NCBI RefSeq assembly: GCF_024753205.1
Contig: NZ_JANUGZ010000002.1
Coordinates: 1,054,001 to 1,118,000 of the forward strand
Length of the DNA: 64,000 nucleotides
From: Massilia aurea
Lineage (GTDB): Bacteria; Pseudomonadota; Gammaproteobacteria; Burkholderiales; Burkholderiaceae_D
Reading direction: 5' to 3'
The stretch's first letter is position 1. Every line of letters starts with the position of its first letter. Both the position numbers and the translations under genes were made by a program. Positions 1 to 11,382 of the stretch are shown here, one piece after another. Below the pieces are notes generated by a model, which ran no database searches, was not told the origin of the DNA, and was given only the letters and a program-made list of their open reading frames with translations.

Positions 1-2040
<2,040 letters not shown>

Positions 2041-2367
2041 TCAGCGCAGCACGAGTTTCAATGCCGGCGTTTCACCATAATCTTCATACCGCTCGTTGAT
2101 GCCGCCAATACAAAAGGCCAGCTCCTCGAACAGGTCCGGCACGGCGGCTTTCATGGCTGCCGCGTCGCGGAGTACGATCTCGAGCACTTCGTCCGGCGCC
2201 AGCTGGAAGCTGGTCATGTTTTCGTCGTCGCGCAGGTAGCTCAGGCAATCGACCCAGGCGTCGATGCTGTTCGCGTACGACGCCGGGAAACCGAACGCGG
2301 CCCGGCTTTGCGCATGAAACGACGCCTGGTCGACGATCGCGGCGCCGTTCAGTTCTGCAACAGCCAT
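2041..2367 (-). CDS. Barstar-family (barnase inhibitor-like) protein
   Basis: 108-residue small acidic protein. The segment FHAQSRAAFGFPASYANSID, followed by AWVDCLSYLRDD, matches the barstar fold pattern (FGFPxxYxxNxDAWxDCL), in which this helix inhibits an extracellular barnase-type ribonuclease. The ATG at 2367 is one base from the dapB stop, so translation is probably coupled to dapB. No guanyl-specific RNase gene is visible in the window. The partner could be a distant or secreted RNase, or the protein may have a different target. The family call is fairly safe; the function is not. Confidence 0.8.
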   Translation of the reverse strand: MAVAELNGAAIVDQASFHAQSRAAFGFPASYANSIDAWVDCLSYLRDDENMTSFQLAPDEVLEIVLRDAAAMKAAVPDLFEELAFCIGGINERYEDYGETPALKLVLR

Positions 2368-2368
2368 A

Positions 2369-3178
2369 TCAGGCTTTCAAGCCCAGCACGTCCTGCATGT
2401 CGTACAGGCCGTGGGATTTGTCTGCCAGGAAGCGAGCGGCGCGCAGCGCGCCGTGTGCGTAGGTCACGCGGCTGCTGGATTTGTGGCTGATCTCGATGCG
2501 CTCGCCCGTGCCCAGGAACATGACGGTGTGGTCGCCCACGACGTCGCCGCCGCGCACGGTGGCAAAGCCGATTGTCGACGGATCGCGCTCGCCGGTGACG
2601 CCTTCGCGCCCGTACACGGCGCATTCCTTGAGGTCGCGGCCGATGGCGTCGGCGATCACTTCGCCCATCTTGAGCGCGGTGCCCGACGGCGCATCGACCT
2701 TGTGCCGGTGGTGCGCTTCGACGATTTCGATGTCGTAGCCTTCGGCGAAACTTTTGGCTGCCATTTCGAGCAGCTTGAGCGTGACGTTCACGCCTACGCT
2801 CATGTTCGGTGCGACCACGAGCCCGATTTTCTCGGCGGCGGCGGCGATCTCGGCCTTGCCGGCGTCATCGAAACCGGTGGTGCCGATCACCATCTGCTTG
2901 CCGTTGGCGGCGCAATACGCGAGGTGCGCGAGCGTGCCTTCGGGGCGGGTGAAGTCGATCAGCACGTCGGCGTTGTGCAGGCCGTGCTTGATGCTGTCTT
3001 CGATCATCACGCCAGTGAGGAAGCCCCCGAAGGCGCCGGCATCCTGCCCGATGAACGGCGAACCGGGCATGTCGAGGGCGCCCGCCAAGCGGGCGTCGGG
3101 TGCGTACTGGATGGCTTCGATCAGCATGCGCCCCATGCGGCCGCTGGCGCCGGCTACGGCAATATTCAACATCGTCAT
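2369..3178 (-). CDS. dapB: 4-hydroxy-tetrahydrodipicolinate reductase
   Basis: 269 residues, the normal length for DapB. It reduces hydroxytetrahydrodipicolinate in lysine and diaminopimelate synthesis, in the cytoplasm. The N-terminal Rossmann loop is [12 protein letters not shown] (about residues 10-21). The catalytic signature is [20 protein letters not shown], with the His pair and Lys of the family in place. The start may be MTMLN (3178) or MLNIAV two codons later. It follows bamE by 8 bp on the same strand, so bamE-dapB-barstar probably form one transcript. Confidence 0.97.
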   Translation of the reverse strand: MTMLNIAVAGASGRMGRMLIEAIQYAPDARLAGALDMPGSPFIGQDAGAFGGFLTGVMIEDSIKHGLHNADVLIDFTRPEGTLAHLAYCAANGKQMVIGTTGFDDAGKAEIAAAAEKIGLVVAPNMSVGVNVTLKLLEMAAKSFAEGYDIEIVEAHHRHKVDAPSGTALKMGEVIADAIGRDLKECAVYGREGVTGERDPSTIGFATVRGGDVVGDHTVMFLGTGERIEISHKSSSRVTYAHGALRAARFLADKSHGLYDMQDVLGLKA

Positions 3179-3186
3179 GGCAATCC

Positions 3187-3798
3187 TTACTGCTGGGTTG
3201 CCGGGGCGGTCACCGTGATCGGTGCGACCGGACGGCTTTCCGGCTTTTCTTTCTTGCTCGGCACCTTGGCGGGGCCGGCGATACGGTCGATGTAGTCGCG
3301 CTCGCTTGGCAGGTTGCCGCCTTCGAAGCGCTCGACCACGTCATCCTTGAAGAACACGGTGACGCGGCTGGTGGTCAGTTCGCCATTGCCACGGGCCAGG
3401 TAGAACGGGTAATCCCAGCGGTCGGCATGGAACGCATCGAGCAGCAGAGGCGAGCCGAGCAGGAAACGCACCTGGTCGCGCGACTGGCCGACCTTCAGCT
3501 GGTTCAGCATCTCCTGCGAGACGAAGTTGCCCTGCTGGATGTCCGGTCGGTAAGGCGAGAAGATCCACAGGAACTTTTGCAGGCGCGAGGCTTGCACGGT
3601 CTGCGCGCCGGCATTGGCAATGGCGGCCGATTTGTCGGCGTCGGCCGCGGTGGCCGCCGAGTCCGTTGCCACCGGTGGCGCCGGACGGGTCTGGTTGCGC
3701 CAGGACGCGCAGCCGGACAGCGTCAGCGTGCAGACGAGACCTGCCGCCAGCACCGCCTTGGCGGAAAATCGATGGGATACGGCTTGTTTGACGCGCAT
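3187..3798 (-). CDS. bamE: Outer-membrane assembly lipoprotein BamE (SmpA/OmlA)
   Basis: 203 residues. It is an accessory lipoprotein of the BAM complex that inserts beta-barrel proteins. A lipoprotein signal is visible: MRVKQ, a hydrophobic stretch, then the lipobox LSGC with the modified Cys near residue 29. The BamE core follows at about residues 95-170 ([20 protein letters not shown] and DRWDYPFYL). The ATG at 3798 is preferred because GAGG lies 6 bases upstream; an in-frame TTG at 3810 is weaker. The mature N-terminus carries an Ala/Asp-rich linker before the folded part. The gene is divergent from fur across 79 bp, a common beta-proteobacterial arrangement. Confidence 0.93.
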   Translation of the reverse strand: MRVKQAVSHRFSAKAVLAAGLVCTLTLSGCASWRNQTRPAPPVATDSAATAADADKSAAIANAGAQTVQASRLQKFLWIFSPYRPDIQQGNFVSQEMLNQLKVGQSRDQVRFLLGSPLLLDAFHADRWDYPFYLARGNGELTTSRVTVFFKDDVVERFEGGNLPSERDYIDRIAGPAKVPSKKEKPESRPVAPITVTAPATQQ

Positions 3799-3877
3799 AG
3801 GTAACCTCAAATCGTTCGAGCGGGAGCTTTCAAAACGCTATATCATAAAGCACTCCGCCAATATGCGAGTAACAAAC

Positions 3878-4309
3878 ATGAGTAACAATCCGACCGACCT
3901 GAAGGCAAGCGGCCTGAAGGCCACGCTCCCGCGCCTGAAAATCCTGGAAATCTTCCAGAACAGCGCCGTGCGTCACCTGACTGCCGAAGATGTCTACAAG
4001 ATTCTGTTGGCTGAAAACATGGATGTTGGCCTGGCCACCGTCTACCGCGTCCTGACGCAATTCGAGCAGGCCGGCCTGCTCAACCGTAACCACTTCGAAA
4101 CCGGCAAGGCCATCTACGAACTCAACGCCGGCTCGCACCACGACCACCTGGTCTGCGTCACCTGCGGCCGGGTCGAAGAATTCTACGACGACGAGATCGA
4201 GCAGCGCCAGAAGATGATTGCCCAAACCCACGGCTATACGATCGTCGACCATGCGCTGGCGATCTATGGCAGTTGCCCGCAGTGCCAGGCAGCGCGTAAA
4301 GCAAGCTGA
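3878..4309 (+). CDS. fur: Ferric uptake regulator Fur
   Basis: 143 residues. It is an Fe2+-dependent repressor with an N-terminal winged helix and a C-terminal metal and dimer domain. The DNA-recognition region is LTAEDVYKILLAENMDVGLA, followed by TVYRVLTQFEQAGL. Metal ligands are HHDHLVCVTCGRVEEF (about residues 87-102) and the C-terminal CPQC pair. The ATG at 3878 gives MSNNPTDLKASGLK, the typical start; an in-frame ATG at 3863 would add five residues. Likely targets in the window are the Fur-box-like sites at 31855-31875 and 31972-31992. Confidence 0.96.
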   Translation: MSNNPTDLKASGLKATLPRLKILEIFQNSAVRHLTAEDVYKILLAENMDVGLATVYRVLTQFEQAGLLNRNHFETGKAIYELNAGSHHDHLVCVTCGRVEEFYDDEIEQRQKMIAQTHGYTIVDHALAIYGSCPQCQAARKAS

Positions 4310-4337
4310 TCATCAGCCGCCCGCAGGGCTGGCCAAC

Positions 4338-4375
4338 AAAAAAGGGCGCACCGGAATTTCCCGTGCGCCCTTTTT
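4338..4375. terminator. Bidirectional rho-independent terminator between fur and hrcA
   Basis: The stem GGGCGCAC (4344-4351) pairs with GTGCGCCC (4363-4370). It has an A run on its left and a T run on its right, so it works for fur on the plus strand and hrcA on the minus strand. Confidence 0.88.
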
Positions 4376-4388
4376 GCATCCAGCAAGC

Positions 4389-5405
4389 TTACGGCTGGCT
4401 CAGTGCGTTCGACAGCAGCTTGGCGGTGATGTCCACGATAGGGATCACCCGCTCGTACGCCATCCGCGTGGGGCCGATGACGCCAAGGGTGCCGACGATG
4501 CGGCCATCGACGGCGTACGGCGCGGTGACGACGCTCATCTCGTCCATCGGCACCAGGTTCGATTCGCCGCCGATGAAGATCTGCACGCCCCCGGCCTTGC
4601 TCGACATGTCGAGCAATTGCATCAGGCCCGTCTTTTGCTCGAACATCTCGAACATCTGGCGCAGCGAACTCATATTCGACGACAGGTCGGTCACCGACAG
4701 CAGATTGCGCTCGCCGGAAATGACCACGTCGTCGCTCTCGGCCATCGCCTCACTGCCGGCCTCGACCGCCGCATGCATCAGGCGTCCCATGTCGTCGCTC
4801 AGCTGACGCAATTCGCCGCTCAGGCGTTGGCGCACGCCGTCGAACGACTGGCCGGCAAAATTCTGGTTCAGGTAATTGGCCGACTGCGACAATTGCGCCG
4901 GCGTGTAGTCGACGTCGGTCAGCAGCAGGCGGTTCTGGACGTCGCCACGGGGATCGACGATCACCAGCAGGATGCGCTTTTCGGACAGGCGCAAGAATTC
5001 GATCTGCTGAAACACCGATTCGCGGCGCGGGCTTTGCACCACACCGGCAAACTGCGACAGCGACGAGAGCATCTGGGCCGCGTTGGCGATCAGCTTTTGC
5101 GGATGCTGCAACGGCAGGCGCATGCGCTCGGCGCCGACCGTCGTTTCATCGAGCTGCTTGACGGTCAATAGTGTATCGACAAACACGCGGTAGCCGCGCG
5201 GCGTCGGGATGCGGCCGGCCGATGTATGGGGACTGGCGACGAAGCCCATGTCCTCGAGGTCGGCCATGATGTTGCGGATCGTTGCGGGCGACAATTCCAG
5301 CCCCGACAGCTTGGACAGCGCGCGCGAGCCGACCGGCTGGCCGTCGGCAATATAGCGTTCGACAAGCGCTTTGAGCAGGGTTTGGGCACGGTGATCGAGT
5401 TGCAT
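4389..5405 (-). CDS. hrcA: Heat-inducible transcription repressor HrcA
   Basis: 338 residues. HrcA represses class I heat-shock (groESL/dnaK) genes by binding CIRCE operators. The N-terminal winged helix is [20 protein letters not shown], followed by [13 protein letters not shown] and [18 protein letters not shown]. The family signature [20 protein letters not shown] comes next, and a GAF-like domain fills the rest. The frame is open upstream as far as 5588, but the ATG at 5405 matches the normal HrcA start. I looked for a CIRCE element just upstream and did not find one. It ends beside the terminator shared with fur. Confidence 0.96.
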   Translation of the reverse strand: MQLDHRAQTLLKALVERYIADGQPVGSRALSKLSGLELSPATIRNIMADLEDMGFVASPHTSAGRIPTPRGYRVFVDTLLTVKQLDETTVGAERMRLPLQHPQKLIANAAQMLSSLSQFAGVVQSPRRESVFQQIEFLRLSEKRILLVIVDPRGDVQNRLLLTDVDYTPAQLSQSANYLNQNFAGQSFDGVRQRLSGELRQLSDDMGRLMHAAVEAGSEAMAESDDVVISGERNLLSVTDLSSNMSSLRQMFEMFEQKTGLMQLLDMSSKAGGVQIFIGGESNLVPMDEMSVVTAPYAVDGRIVGTLGVIGPTRMAYERVIPIVDITAKLLSNALSQP

Positions 5406-5496
5406 GGTTCCGGGAAGCGTCTTTTTCTGTGGTGCTGGGATAAGAATCAAATTGGGGCGCGGCACGGCAGCGCAAGGCTTGCGGTCCGTCCCAGTG

Positions 5497-6258
5497 TTAT
5501 ACGCGCATCGGCGCAGATCCGTGTGGCAACTCGTGCGGTGGCTCCTGTGACGGCTCGTGCGCGGCATCGAGCCAGTCGAGCAGCGCATCGATGCTGTTCA
5601 CCTCGACATCGGGCCGTACCTGGTCGGCCAGCTCGTTGATCTTGCCGCTGCGGTTCATCCAGGCTGCGCGCAAACCCGCCTGCTGGGCGCCCTGGACGTC
5701 AAGCAGCAGGTCATCACCCACATACAGGGTATCCGCCGGCAGCACCCCGAGCGCAGCGCAGCCGGCCAGGAAAATCCCCGGATCCGGCTTGGCCGCGCCA
5801 AAGTCGCGCGCCGCCACCGATGCCTGGAACTGGTCGGCCAGGCCGATCGTGACCAGGTCGGCCACGCCGTTCGTGACCGAGCCCAGCAACGCGCGCTGCC
5901 GGAGCCGCGCGAGGCCCGGCGCCACATCGTCATACAGCGTCACCGCATTGCGCGCGGCAACAAAGACGACCATGGCCTCGTCCACCCGGGCAACGTCCTC
6001 CCCCACCTGCTCGAACGCCGCGATCAGGCCGGCGTGGCGCAGCGCGCTCAGGTCGATCCCGTACCGGGGCTCGCGGGCCAGCAATTCCAGGCGCGCCTGG
6101 CGCAGGCTGTCGATCGTGAACCGCTCGGCCACGCGCGGCGCATGCTGCTGCAGCCACGTATACAAAATGGTTTCGGCAGCCCGGATCACGGGCACGATCG
6201 GCCACAGGGTATCGTCGAGGTCGAACAGTACGGCTTTGGGCCAGGGATGGCGGGTCAT
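5497..6258 (-). CDS. HAD-superfamily hydrolase (subfamily IA phosphatase-like)
   Basis: 253 residues. It is a Rossmannoid Mg2+ phosphohydrolase. The motifs are in order: motif [10 protein letters not shown] near residue 12, motif II SVTNG, the motif III region KPDPGIF, and motif [13 protein letters not shown]. An alpha-helical cap lies between motifs I and II. This pattern resembles YjjG/phosphoglycolate phosphatase-like enzymes, but the substrate cannot be read from sequence. The start at 6258 ([10 protein letters not shown]) is preferred because GGAA lies just upstream; an ATG at 6279 would add seven residues. The C-terminus is a low-complexity His/Pro/Glu tail. It is upstream of hrcA on the same strand, 91 bp away. 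Confidence 0.85.
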   Translation of the reverse strand: MTRHPWPKAVLFDLDDTLWPIVPVIRAAETILYTWLQQHAPRVAERFTIDSLRQARLELLAREPRYGIDLSALRHAGLIAAFEQVGEDVARVDEAMVVFVAARNAVTLYDDVAPGLARLRQRALLGSVTNGVADLVTIGLADQFQASVAARDFGAAKPDPGIFLAGCAALGVLPADTLYVGDDLLLDVQGAQQAGLRAAWMNRSGKINELADQVRPDVEVNSIDALLDWLDAAHEPSQEPPHELPHGSAPMRV

Positions 6259-6491
6259 CGGCTTCCAGGGAACAGGCATGAAAAAACGCTACGCCAGCAT
6301 AGCGATGCATACGGCCAAAAGCAAACCGCACGGCCTGCGCGTTGCTTATATGACATTGTGCTTACAACCTGATACACATGCAAATGGGACGCAAATGGAC
6401 CGGTTGCCTAATAAATGAACTAAAATGTTGAGCGATTTTTTGATTCCAACCGCGCAGCCTGCGCTTTCCCGCTAGATTATTTGGAGAATAT

Positions 6492-7079
6492 ATGAAGAGT
6501 TCCTACCTGCGCGCAAGCGCAGCGCTGGCATGCGCGGTCCTGTTGACGGCTTGCGGTGGTGACGATGGCCAACTGCTGCTGGGCGGCCAGATTGCCGGCG
6601 TGACCAAGCCGGGCATGGTCCTGACCAATAACGGCGGCTCCGACTATGAAATCCCGGTGCCGTCGAACGGCACGGGCGTGACCACATTCTTCTTCCCGAC
6701 CCGGATTTCGTCGGACGACAAGTATGACGTGCGGGTCAAAAGCACCCCGACGAACATCGAAAAGTGCGAGTTGTTCCAGAACACGGGCCGCGCCGGCTTC
6801 GACGTGACGACCATCCAGATCGCCTGCACGTTCAAGACCCAGGCCCTGACCGGCACCGTCAGCAATCTCAAGAACGACCTGGTCCTGGTCAATGGCTCGG
6901 ACCGCGTTCCCGTCCCAGCCGGCGCGACCACGTTCTCCATGGCCCGTGTGGCGCAGGATGCGCCCTATGGCGTCTCGATCCTGGCAAACCCTGCCGGCCA
7001 GAGCTGCACCATTGCCAATGGCGTCGGCACCATGGGCGCGGCCGATGTGAACAACGTGACCATCACGTGCGCACCTTAA
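6492..7079 (+). CDS. Putative lipoprotein with two repeated beta-sandwich-like units (paralogue 1)
   Basis: 195 residues, not matched to a named family. The signal peptide ends in the lipobox LTAC (Cys about 21) followed by GGDDG. The mature part consists of two tandem units of about 85 residues. Each starts like G-x-V/I-x-x-L/V...LVLxN-G and ends with a Cys-containing strand (IQIACTFK; CTIANGVGTMGAADVNNVTI then TCAP). The paired Cys in each unit (for example SCTIAN and ITCAP) suggest intradomain disulfides in the periplasm or at the cell surface. A GGAG ribosome site precedes the ATG. The next gene is a paralogue 20 bp downstream. Confidence 0.75.
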   Translation: MKSSYLRASAALACAVLLTACGGDDGQLLLGGQIAGVTKPGMVLTNNGGSDYEIPVPSNGTGVTTFFFPTRISSDDKYDVRVKSTPTNIEKCELFQNTGRAGFDVTTIQIACTFKTQALTGTVSNLKNDLVLVNGSDRVPVPAGATTFSMARVAQDAPYGVSILANPAGQSCTIANGVGTMGAADVNNVTITCAP

Positions 7080-7099
7080 TTTTTTCTGGAGTCAAACGC

Positions 7100-7744
7100 A
7101 TGAAGTCTTCCCTGATCCGCCCGGCGCTTGCGCTGGCGCTGGCTGCAAGCCTGGCCGCCTGTGGCGGCAGCGATAAAGCCGAGTTCACCGTTGCCGGTTC
7201 GGTAACCGGTATCGTTTATGATGGCCTCACCCTGAGCAATGCCGGCGTGCCACTGAAGGTCGCACCGCCAGCCACGGCCGGTGCACCGGTGCGCTTTGCT
7301 TTCCCGGACAAGCTGGAATACGGCGACACCTATGCCGTCACCGTTACCGCGAACCCGGCACACCAGAGTTGCGAACCAAGCGTTCCGGACGGCGGTATCT
7401 ACACCAACAACGCCGACACGGCGGGCCGTCTGGTGACAATTGACATTGCGATTGCTTGCCGAATCAACACCCGTCCCATCGGTGGCACGATCACCGGCCT
7501 GACCGGCGCCGGCCTGGTGCTGGCCAACGGCAGTACCGGAGGCACTTATTCGGCCGCGACGCCAGCAACGCCGCCATCCACGACCCCGATCTCCTACGAG
7601 CTGCCTGAAGTGCAATTCGGCACGACCTATGGCGTCACGGTCAGCAAGCAGCCGGCTGGCCAGGTCTGCACAGTCGTCAACCCCACCGGCACCATGGGTG
7701 ACGAACGCGTGACCAATATCAACGTGACGTGCGTCGCCGGGTAA
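7100..7744 (+). CDS. Putative lipoprotein with two repeated beta-sandwich-like units (paralogue 2)
   Basis: 214 residues. It has the same design as its upstream neighbour: MKSS start, lipobox LAAC followed by GGSD, then two units with the pattern GSVTGIVYDGLTLSN / GTITGLTGAGLVLANG. Each unit ends in QSC/QVC...IxIxC. The second unit carries a Ser/Thr/Pro/Ala-rich insertion (about residues 155-170). Upstream in-frame sequence back to 6764 lies inside the previous gene, and the ATG at 7100 follows CTGGAGTC. The pair looks like a tandem gene duplication. Secreted surface proteins of this repeat type are frequent in Burkholderiales, but I know no function. Confidence 0.75.
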   Translation: MKSSLIRPALALALAASLAACGGSDKAEFTVAGSVTGIVYDGLTLSNAGVPLKVAPPATAGAPVRFAFPDKLEYGDTYAVTVTANPAHQSCEPSVPDGGIYTNNADTAGRLVTIDIAIACRINTRPIGGTITGLTGAGLVLANGSTGGTYSAATPATPPSTTPISYELPEVQFGTTYGVTVSKQPAGQVCTVVNPTGTMGDERVTNINVTCVAG

Positions 7745-7867
7745 TATCAAAAAGAGTTATATGTAATTCTTATGTCGAGTATGCGAAAGGAAAATTGGAC
7801 TTATATGCTGTAACGCAGCATACTGGACCTGTCTCCTCCAACTCTCCTCAGAAAAGAATTGGATTTC

Positions 7868-7896
7868 GGCCCGCTCTTGTAGCGGGCCTTTTTTTT
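7868..7896 (+). terminator. Rho-independent terminator downstream of the lipoprotein pair
   Basis: The 8-bp stem GGCCCGCT / AGCGGGCC (7868-7875, 7881-7888) is followed by eight T. It sits 124 bp after the second lipoprotein. The intervening bases hold a short hairpin (ATGCTG-TAACG-CAGCAT around 7806-7822) and no gene I can support. Confidence 0.85.
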
Positions 7897-7920
7897 GCCC
7901 GTGCCAGCAGCGTGGCCATG

Positions 7921-7944
7921 AAAAAAGCGCCCTGAAGGCGCTTT
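7921..7944 (-). terminator. Rho-independent terminator of the lptD-surA-pdxA-rsmA operon
   Basis: On the minus strand the stem AAAGCGCC-TTCA-GGGCGCTTT runs into a T tract. It starts 36 bp beyond the rsmA stop. Confidence 0.8.
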
Positions 7945-7979
7945 GATCTGGTGACATGGTGGCCAGACGGCCACGGCGG

Positions 7980-8756
7980 CTATGCCTGGCTCGGCAGATT
8001 GGCCAGCGCCACATACTGCGCCAGGCTCACGGCTTCGGGCCGCACGCTCGGGTCGATGCCCGCTTCCACCAGCTGCGCTTCGGTGAACATCCCTGCCACA
8101 CAGTTGCGAATGACCTTGCGCCGCTGCGAGAAGGCCTTGGCCACCACCGCTTCAAGGCGTTTGGCGTCGCACGGCAGTTGCTGCTTGACCGGCACCATGC
8201 GCACGATGGCCGATTCGACTTGCGGCGGCGGATCGAATGCGGTGGGCGGCACGATGAACATCAGCGACATGTCATAGCGCCATTGCAGCATCACTGACAG
8301 GCGGCCGTAGGTCTTGCTGCCCGGCTTGGCCACCATGCGCTCGACCACTTCCTTTTGCAGCATGAAGTGCTGGTCTTCGATCAGGTGGGCGAAGTCCGCC
8401 AGGTGGAACAGCAGCGGACTGGAAATGTTATACGGCAAATTGCCCACCACGCGCAGCTTCTGCCCCTCGGCCACCGGAATCGCGCCGAAGTCGAACTTCA
8501 AGGCGTCGCCCGAATGCACCGTCAGGCGCTCGCGCGGATAGGCTTTTTCCAGGCGCGTGACCAGGTCGCGGTCGAGCTCGACGACGTGCATGTGGTCGAG
8601 CTGCTTGAGCAGCAGCGCCGTCATCGCGGCCAGGCCCGGTCCGATTTCGACCATGGTCTCGCCCTGGCGCGGCGCGATGGCGTCGATGATGTCGGAGAGG
8701 ACTTGCTTGTCGGTCAGGAAGTTCTGACCGAAGCGCTTGCGTGCTACGTGTTTCAT
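7980..8756 (-). CDS. rsmA: 16S rRNA A1518/A1519 dimethyltransferase RsmA (KsgA)
   Basis: 258 residues. It dimethylates the two adjacent adenines near the 3' end of 16S rRNA during 30S assembly. The N-terminus is KRFGQNFL. The SAM-binding loop is EIGPGLAAM (about residues 41-49), and the catalytic NLPYN motif is present ([13 protein letters not shown]). The ATG at 8756 overlaps the pdxA stop by four bases (ATGA), indicating coupled translation as the last gene of the lptD-surA-pdxA-rsmA cluster. Confidence 0.97.
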   Translation of the reverse strand: MKHVARKRFGQNFLTDKQVLSDIIDAIAPRQGETMVEIGPGLAAMTALLLKQLDHMHVVELDRDLVTRLEKAYPRERLTVHSGDALKFDFGAIPVAEGQKLRVVGNLPYNISSPLLFHLADFAHLIEDQHFMLQKEVVERMVAKPGSKTYGRLSVMLQWRYDMSLMFIVPPTAFDPPPQVESAIVRMVPVKQQLPCDAKRLEAVVAKAFSQRRKVIRNCVAGMFTEAQLVEAGIDPSVRPEAVSLAQYVALANLPSQA

Positions 8757-9847
8757 GAATGCTTTCTTGATGATTTGATGCCGGCCGCGCGCTGCGCCAG
8801 CACCATGTGCATGGCGGCGCCGATCGCTTCGATCATGCTGCCGCAATCGGCCAGGCCGAGACCCTGCGCGGCCAGGTCGAGCGCGGTGCCATGGTCGACC
8901 GAGGTGCGGATCAACGGCAGGCCGAGCGTGACATTGATACCGCGCCCGAAGGTCGCGTGCTTGAGCACCGGCAGACCCTGGTCGTGGTACATCGCCAGCA
9001 CGCAATCGGCGTCTTTCAGGTACTTCGGCTGGAACAGCGTGTCGGCCGGATACGGGCCGCGCGCATCGATGCCGCGCGTACGCGCTGCCTCGAGCACCGG
9101 CGTGATGACGTCGATCTCCTCGCGGCCCAGGTAGCCGTTTTCGCCCGCATGCGGGTTCAGGCCAGTGACCAGGATGACGGGCGCGGCGATGCCGAACTTG
9201 GTGGTCAGATCGGCGTGCAGGATATCGAGCACCTGGGTCAGGTTCTCGCGCGTGAGCGCGCCCGGGACGTCCTTCAGCGGCAGATGGGTGGTGGCCAGCG
9301 CAACGCGCAGGTACGGTTGATCCCCGCCTGGCGCGCCGGCCAGCATCATCACCACTTTCGGCGTACCGGTCTTCTCGGCCAGGTACTCGGTGTGACCGGA
9401 GAACGCGACACCGGCATCGTTGATCGTGCTTTTCTGCAGCGGCGCAGTAACGATGCCGTCGAACCAGCCCCGCTCGCAGCCTTCGATGGCCAGGTCGAGC
9501 GTGGCCAGCACGGCGCGGCCGTTCTCGGGGTCGAGCCGGCCCGGCACCACGTGGGCGTCGAGCGGCACGTCGATGACCGCCAGCCGCGCGGCGCCGAAGT
9601 GCGGCAGGCCGCCGTTGCGCAGCGCCTGGGTCGACAGGGCGGCCAGGCGGATGGCGGGATCGATCAGGCTGGCCGTAAGCGCCAGGAAGGCAGCGTCGCC
9701 CACCAGCACGCAGTTGGCCTCATCGCGCATGGCCCAGGCGGCGCGGATCGCGATCTCGGGGCCGATGCCTGCTGGCTCGCCGACCGTGATCGCCAGCGTG
9801 GGCCGTTGGTGCGCCAGCGGGCGCACAGGCGCCTGCGGCGCGACCAT
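8753..9847 (-). CDS. pdxA: 4-hydroxythreonine-4-phosphate dehydrogenase PdxA
   Basis: 364 residues. It is an NAD-dependent, metal-requiring enzyme of the DXP-dependent pyridoxal phosphate pathway. Recognisable blocks are [17 protein letters not shown] (about residues 21-37), [20 protein letters not shown] with the metal His and substrate-binding residues, [16 protein letters not shown] and [11 protein letters not shown]. The first 15 residues are Pro/Ala/His-rich and not typical, so the true start could be slightly internal. It overlaps rsmA by four bases and follows surA with a 3-bp gap. Confidence 0.96.
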   Translation of the reverse strand: MVAPQAPVRPLAHQRPTLAITVGEPAGIGPEIAIRAAWAMRDEANCVLVGDAAFLALTASLIDPAIRLAALSTQALRNGGLPHFGAARLAVIDVPLDAHVVPGRLDPENGRAVLATLDLAIEGCERGWFDGIVTAPLQKSTINDAGVAFSGHTEYLAEKTGTPKVVMMLAGAPGGDQPYLRVALATTHLPLKDVPGALTRENLTQVLDILHADLTTKFGIAAPVILVTGLNPHAGENGYLGREEIDVITPVLEAARTRGIDARGPYPADTLFQPKYLKDADCVLAMYHDQGLPVLKHATFGRGINVTLGLPLIRTSVDHGTALDLAAQGLGLADCGSMIEAIGAAMHMVLAQRAAGIKSSRKHS

Positions 9848-9850
9848 TGC

Positions 9851-11293
9851 TTACTGCTCCTCGCGGAATTCGACGTAGGCGCGGTCGCGCACCTGGCGCA
9901 TCCAGTCTTCCATCGCTTCCTGCATCTTGCGGTCACGCAGAACCTGGCGTGCCACGTTGCGCTCTTTCTGCTGCGTCACGTCTTCGCTCTTGCGCTCGAC
10001 GACCTGGATCAGGTGGAAGCCGAACGGCGACTGCACGATGTCGGACGTATCGCCCGGCTTGAGGGCGTTCATCGCAGTCTCGAATTCCGGCACGGTGTCG
10101 CCCGGATACAGCCAGCCCAGATCGCCGCCCTTGCTGGCCGAACCATCCTGCGAGTACTGGCGGGCCAGGTCTTCGAAGGTGCCGGCATTGTTGGCCATTT
10201 TTTCCTTGATTTCCAGCAGCTTGCGCTTGACTTCACCCTCGGTCATGGTCGGGGTGACCTTGAGCAGGATGTGGCGTGCGCGGGTCTGCTCGACGACGGC
10301 CTTGTCGGTCTCGCTGGCCAGCGAACGCTTGCCGGCCAGTTTCAGGATGTGAAAGCCAACGTTGGTCTTGAGGATCGGCGTGACCTGGCCGGATTCCAGC
10401 TTGCGCAGCTCGGTCGAGAAATTCGGCGGCAGGCGGTCGGCATCGCGCCAGCCGATGTCACCGCCCTTGAGCGCGTCCGGGGCGTCGGAATAGGTCGACG
10501 CCATGCGCGCGAAGTCGGCGCCGGTGCGCAGCTGGCGCATCACTTCTTCAGCGCGCGCGGCGCGGGCGGCGATCTGCTCGGGCGAGGCGTTCTCGGGCAC
10601 CCGCACCAGGATCTGGGCGATGTTGACTTCGATGCGGTCGGCAGCGGCGGCCTTGGCGGCGGCCATATAGGTGTCGATCTCGGCTTCCGAGACCTGCACC
10701 TTGCTGTCGACTTCGTGTTCGCGCAGGCGCTGCATCATGATTTCGTTGCGGATGTCTTCACGGAACTGCGAGAAGGGCATCCCTTCTTTTTCCATCTGGT
10801 TGCGCATGTCCTGCACCGACAGCTTCTGGTTCTCGGCGATGCGGCCGATCGTGGCGTCCAGGGTGCGGTCGTCGACCTTGACGCCCATCTCCTTGGCCAG
10901 CTGCAGCTGGGCGCGCTCGACGATCATCGCCTCGAGCACCTGGCGCTCCATCGTGGCGGTGTCGGGCAGCTGGGCGTTACGCGCCTTCATGTTCGCCGTC
11001 ACCTGGACCATGCGGCCAGCCACTTCGTTGCGCGTGATGACTTCATCGTTGACAACGACCTGGATCGAGTCGACCACCTTGGCGTTGGCCGAGGCAGGCG
11101 GCAGGAAGCCCGAGCTGGCGGCCGGCGCTCCGGCGGCCGGCGTGGCAGCGGCAGGCGTCGTGGCGGCCGGCGTACCGGCGGCGGGCGCCGCGGCCTGGGC
11201 CAGGACCTGGCCGGCGCTCATCGCGCACAGCAGCGCGGCTGCCAACTGGAGAGACTGCAAACGGGTAGTACGCATCATCTGGAAAGCACTCAT
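9851..11293 (-). CDS. surA: Periplasmic chaperone and peptidyl-prolyl isomerase SurA
   Basis: 480 residues from the ATG at 11293; an in-frame GTG at 11308 and ATGs at 11278 and 11275 are alternatives, and none has a clear ribosome site. SurA escorts unfolded outer-membrane proteins to BAM. The order is a signal peptide ending AGQVLAQ, an unusual Ala/Pro/Thr-rich linker of about 30 residues, the SurA N-domain (VVNDEVITRNEVAGRM), parvulin domain 1 (AQILVRVPENASPEQI ... VGFHILKLAG), and parvulin domain 2 (RARHILLKVTPTM ... FGFHLIQVVE). It lies downstream of lptD but is separated from it by 223 bp that hold a large palindrome. Confidence 0.94.
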   Translation of the reverse strand: MSAFQMMRTTRLQSLQLAAALLCAMSAGQVLAQAAAPAAGTPAATTPAAATPAAGAPAASSGFLPPASANAKVVDSIQVVVNDEVITRNEVAGRMVQVTANMKARNAQLPDTATMERQVLEAMIVERAQLQLAKEMGVKVDDRTLDATIGRIAENQKLSVQDMRNQMEKEGMPFSQFREDIRNEIMMQRLREHEVDSKVQVSEAEIDTYMAAAKAAAADRIEVNIAQILVRVPENASPEQIAARAARAEEVMRQLRTGADFARMASTYSDAPDALKGGDIGWRDADRLPPNFSTELRKLESGQVTPILKTNVGFHILKLAGKRSLASETDKAVVEQTRARHILLKVTPTMTEGEVKRKLLEIKEKMANNAGTFEDLARQYSQDGSASKGGDLGWLYPGDTVPEFETAMNALKPGDTSDIVQSPFGFHLIQVVERKSEDVTQQKERNVARQVLRDRKMQEAMEDWMRQVRDRAYVEFREEQ

Positions 11294-11382
11294 TTGAGGA
11301 TTGTTCACGTCAGGTTGGACGACGAAGTATGGACACCGAGTCTGAAATTTGACTTAGGAAGTATTGATGTATTCTGGCGGAT

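Noticed and set aside
5406..5500. CIRCE operator upstream of hrcA
   Set aside because: I searched for the TTAGCACTC-N9-GAGTGCTAA dyad and found no acceptable match.
7745..7867. Small RNA or tRNA between the lipoproteins and their terminator
   Set aside because: Only a 6-7-bp hairpin is visible; no cloverleaf, CCA end or independent promoter could be identified. It is more likely a 3' untranslated region.
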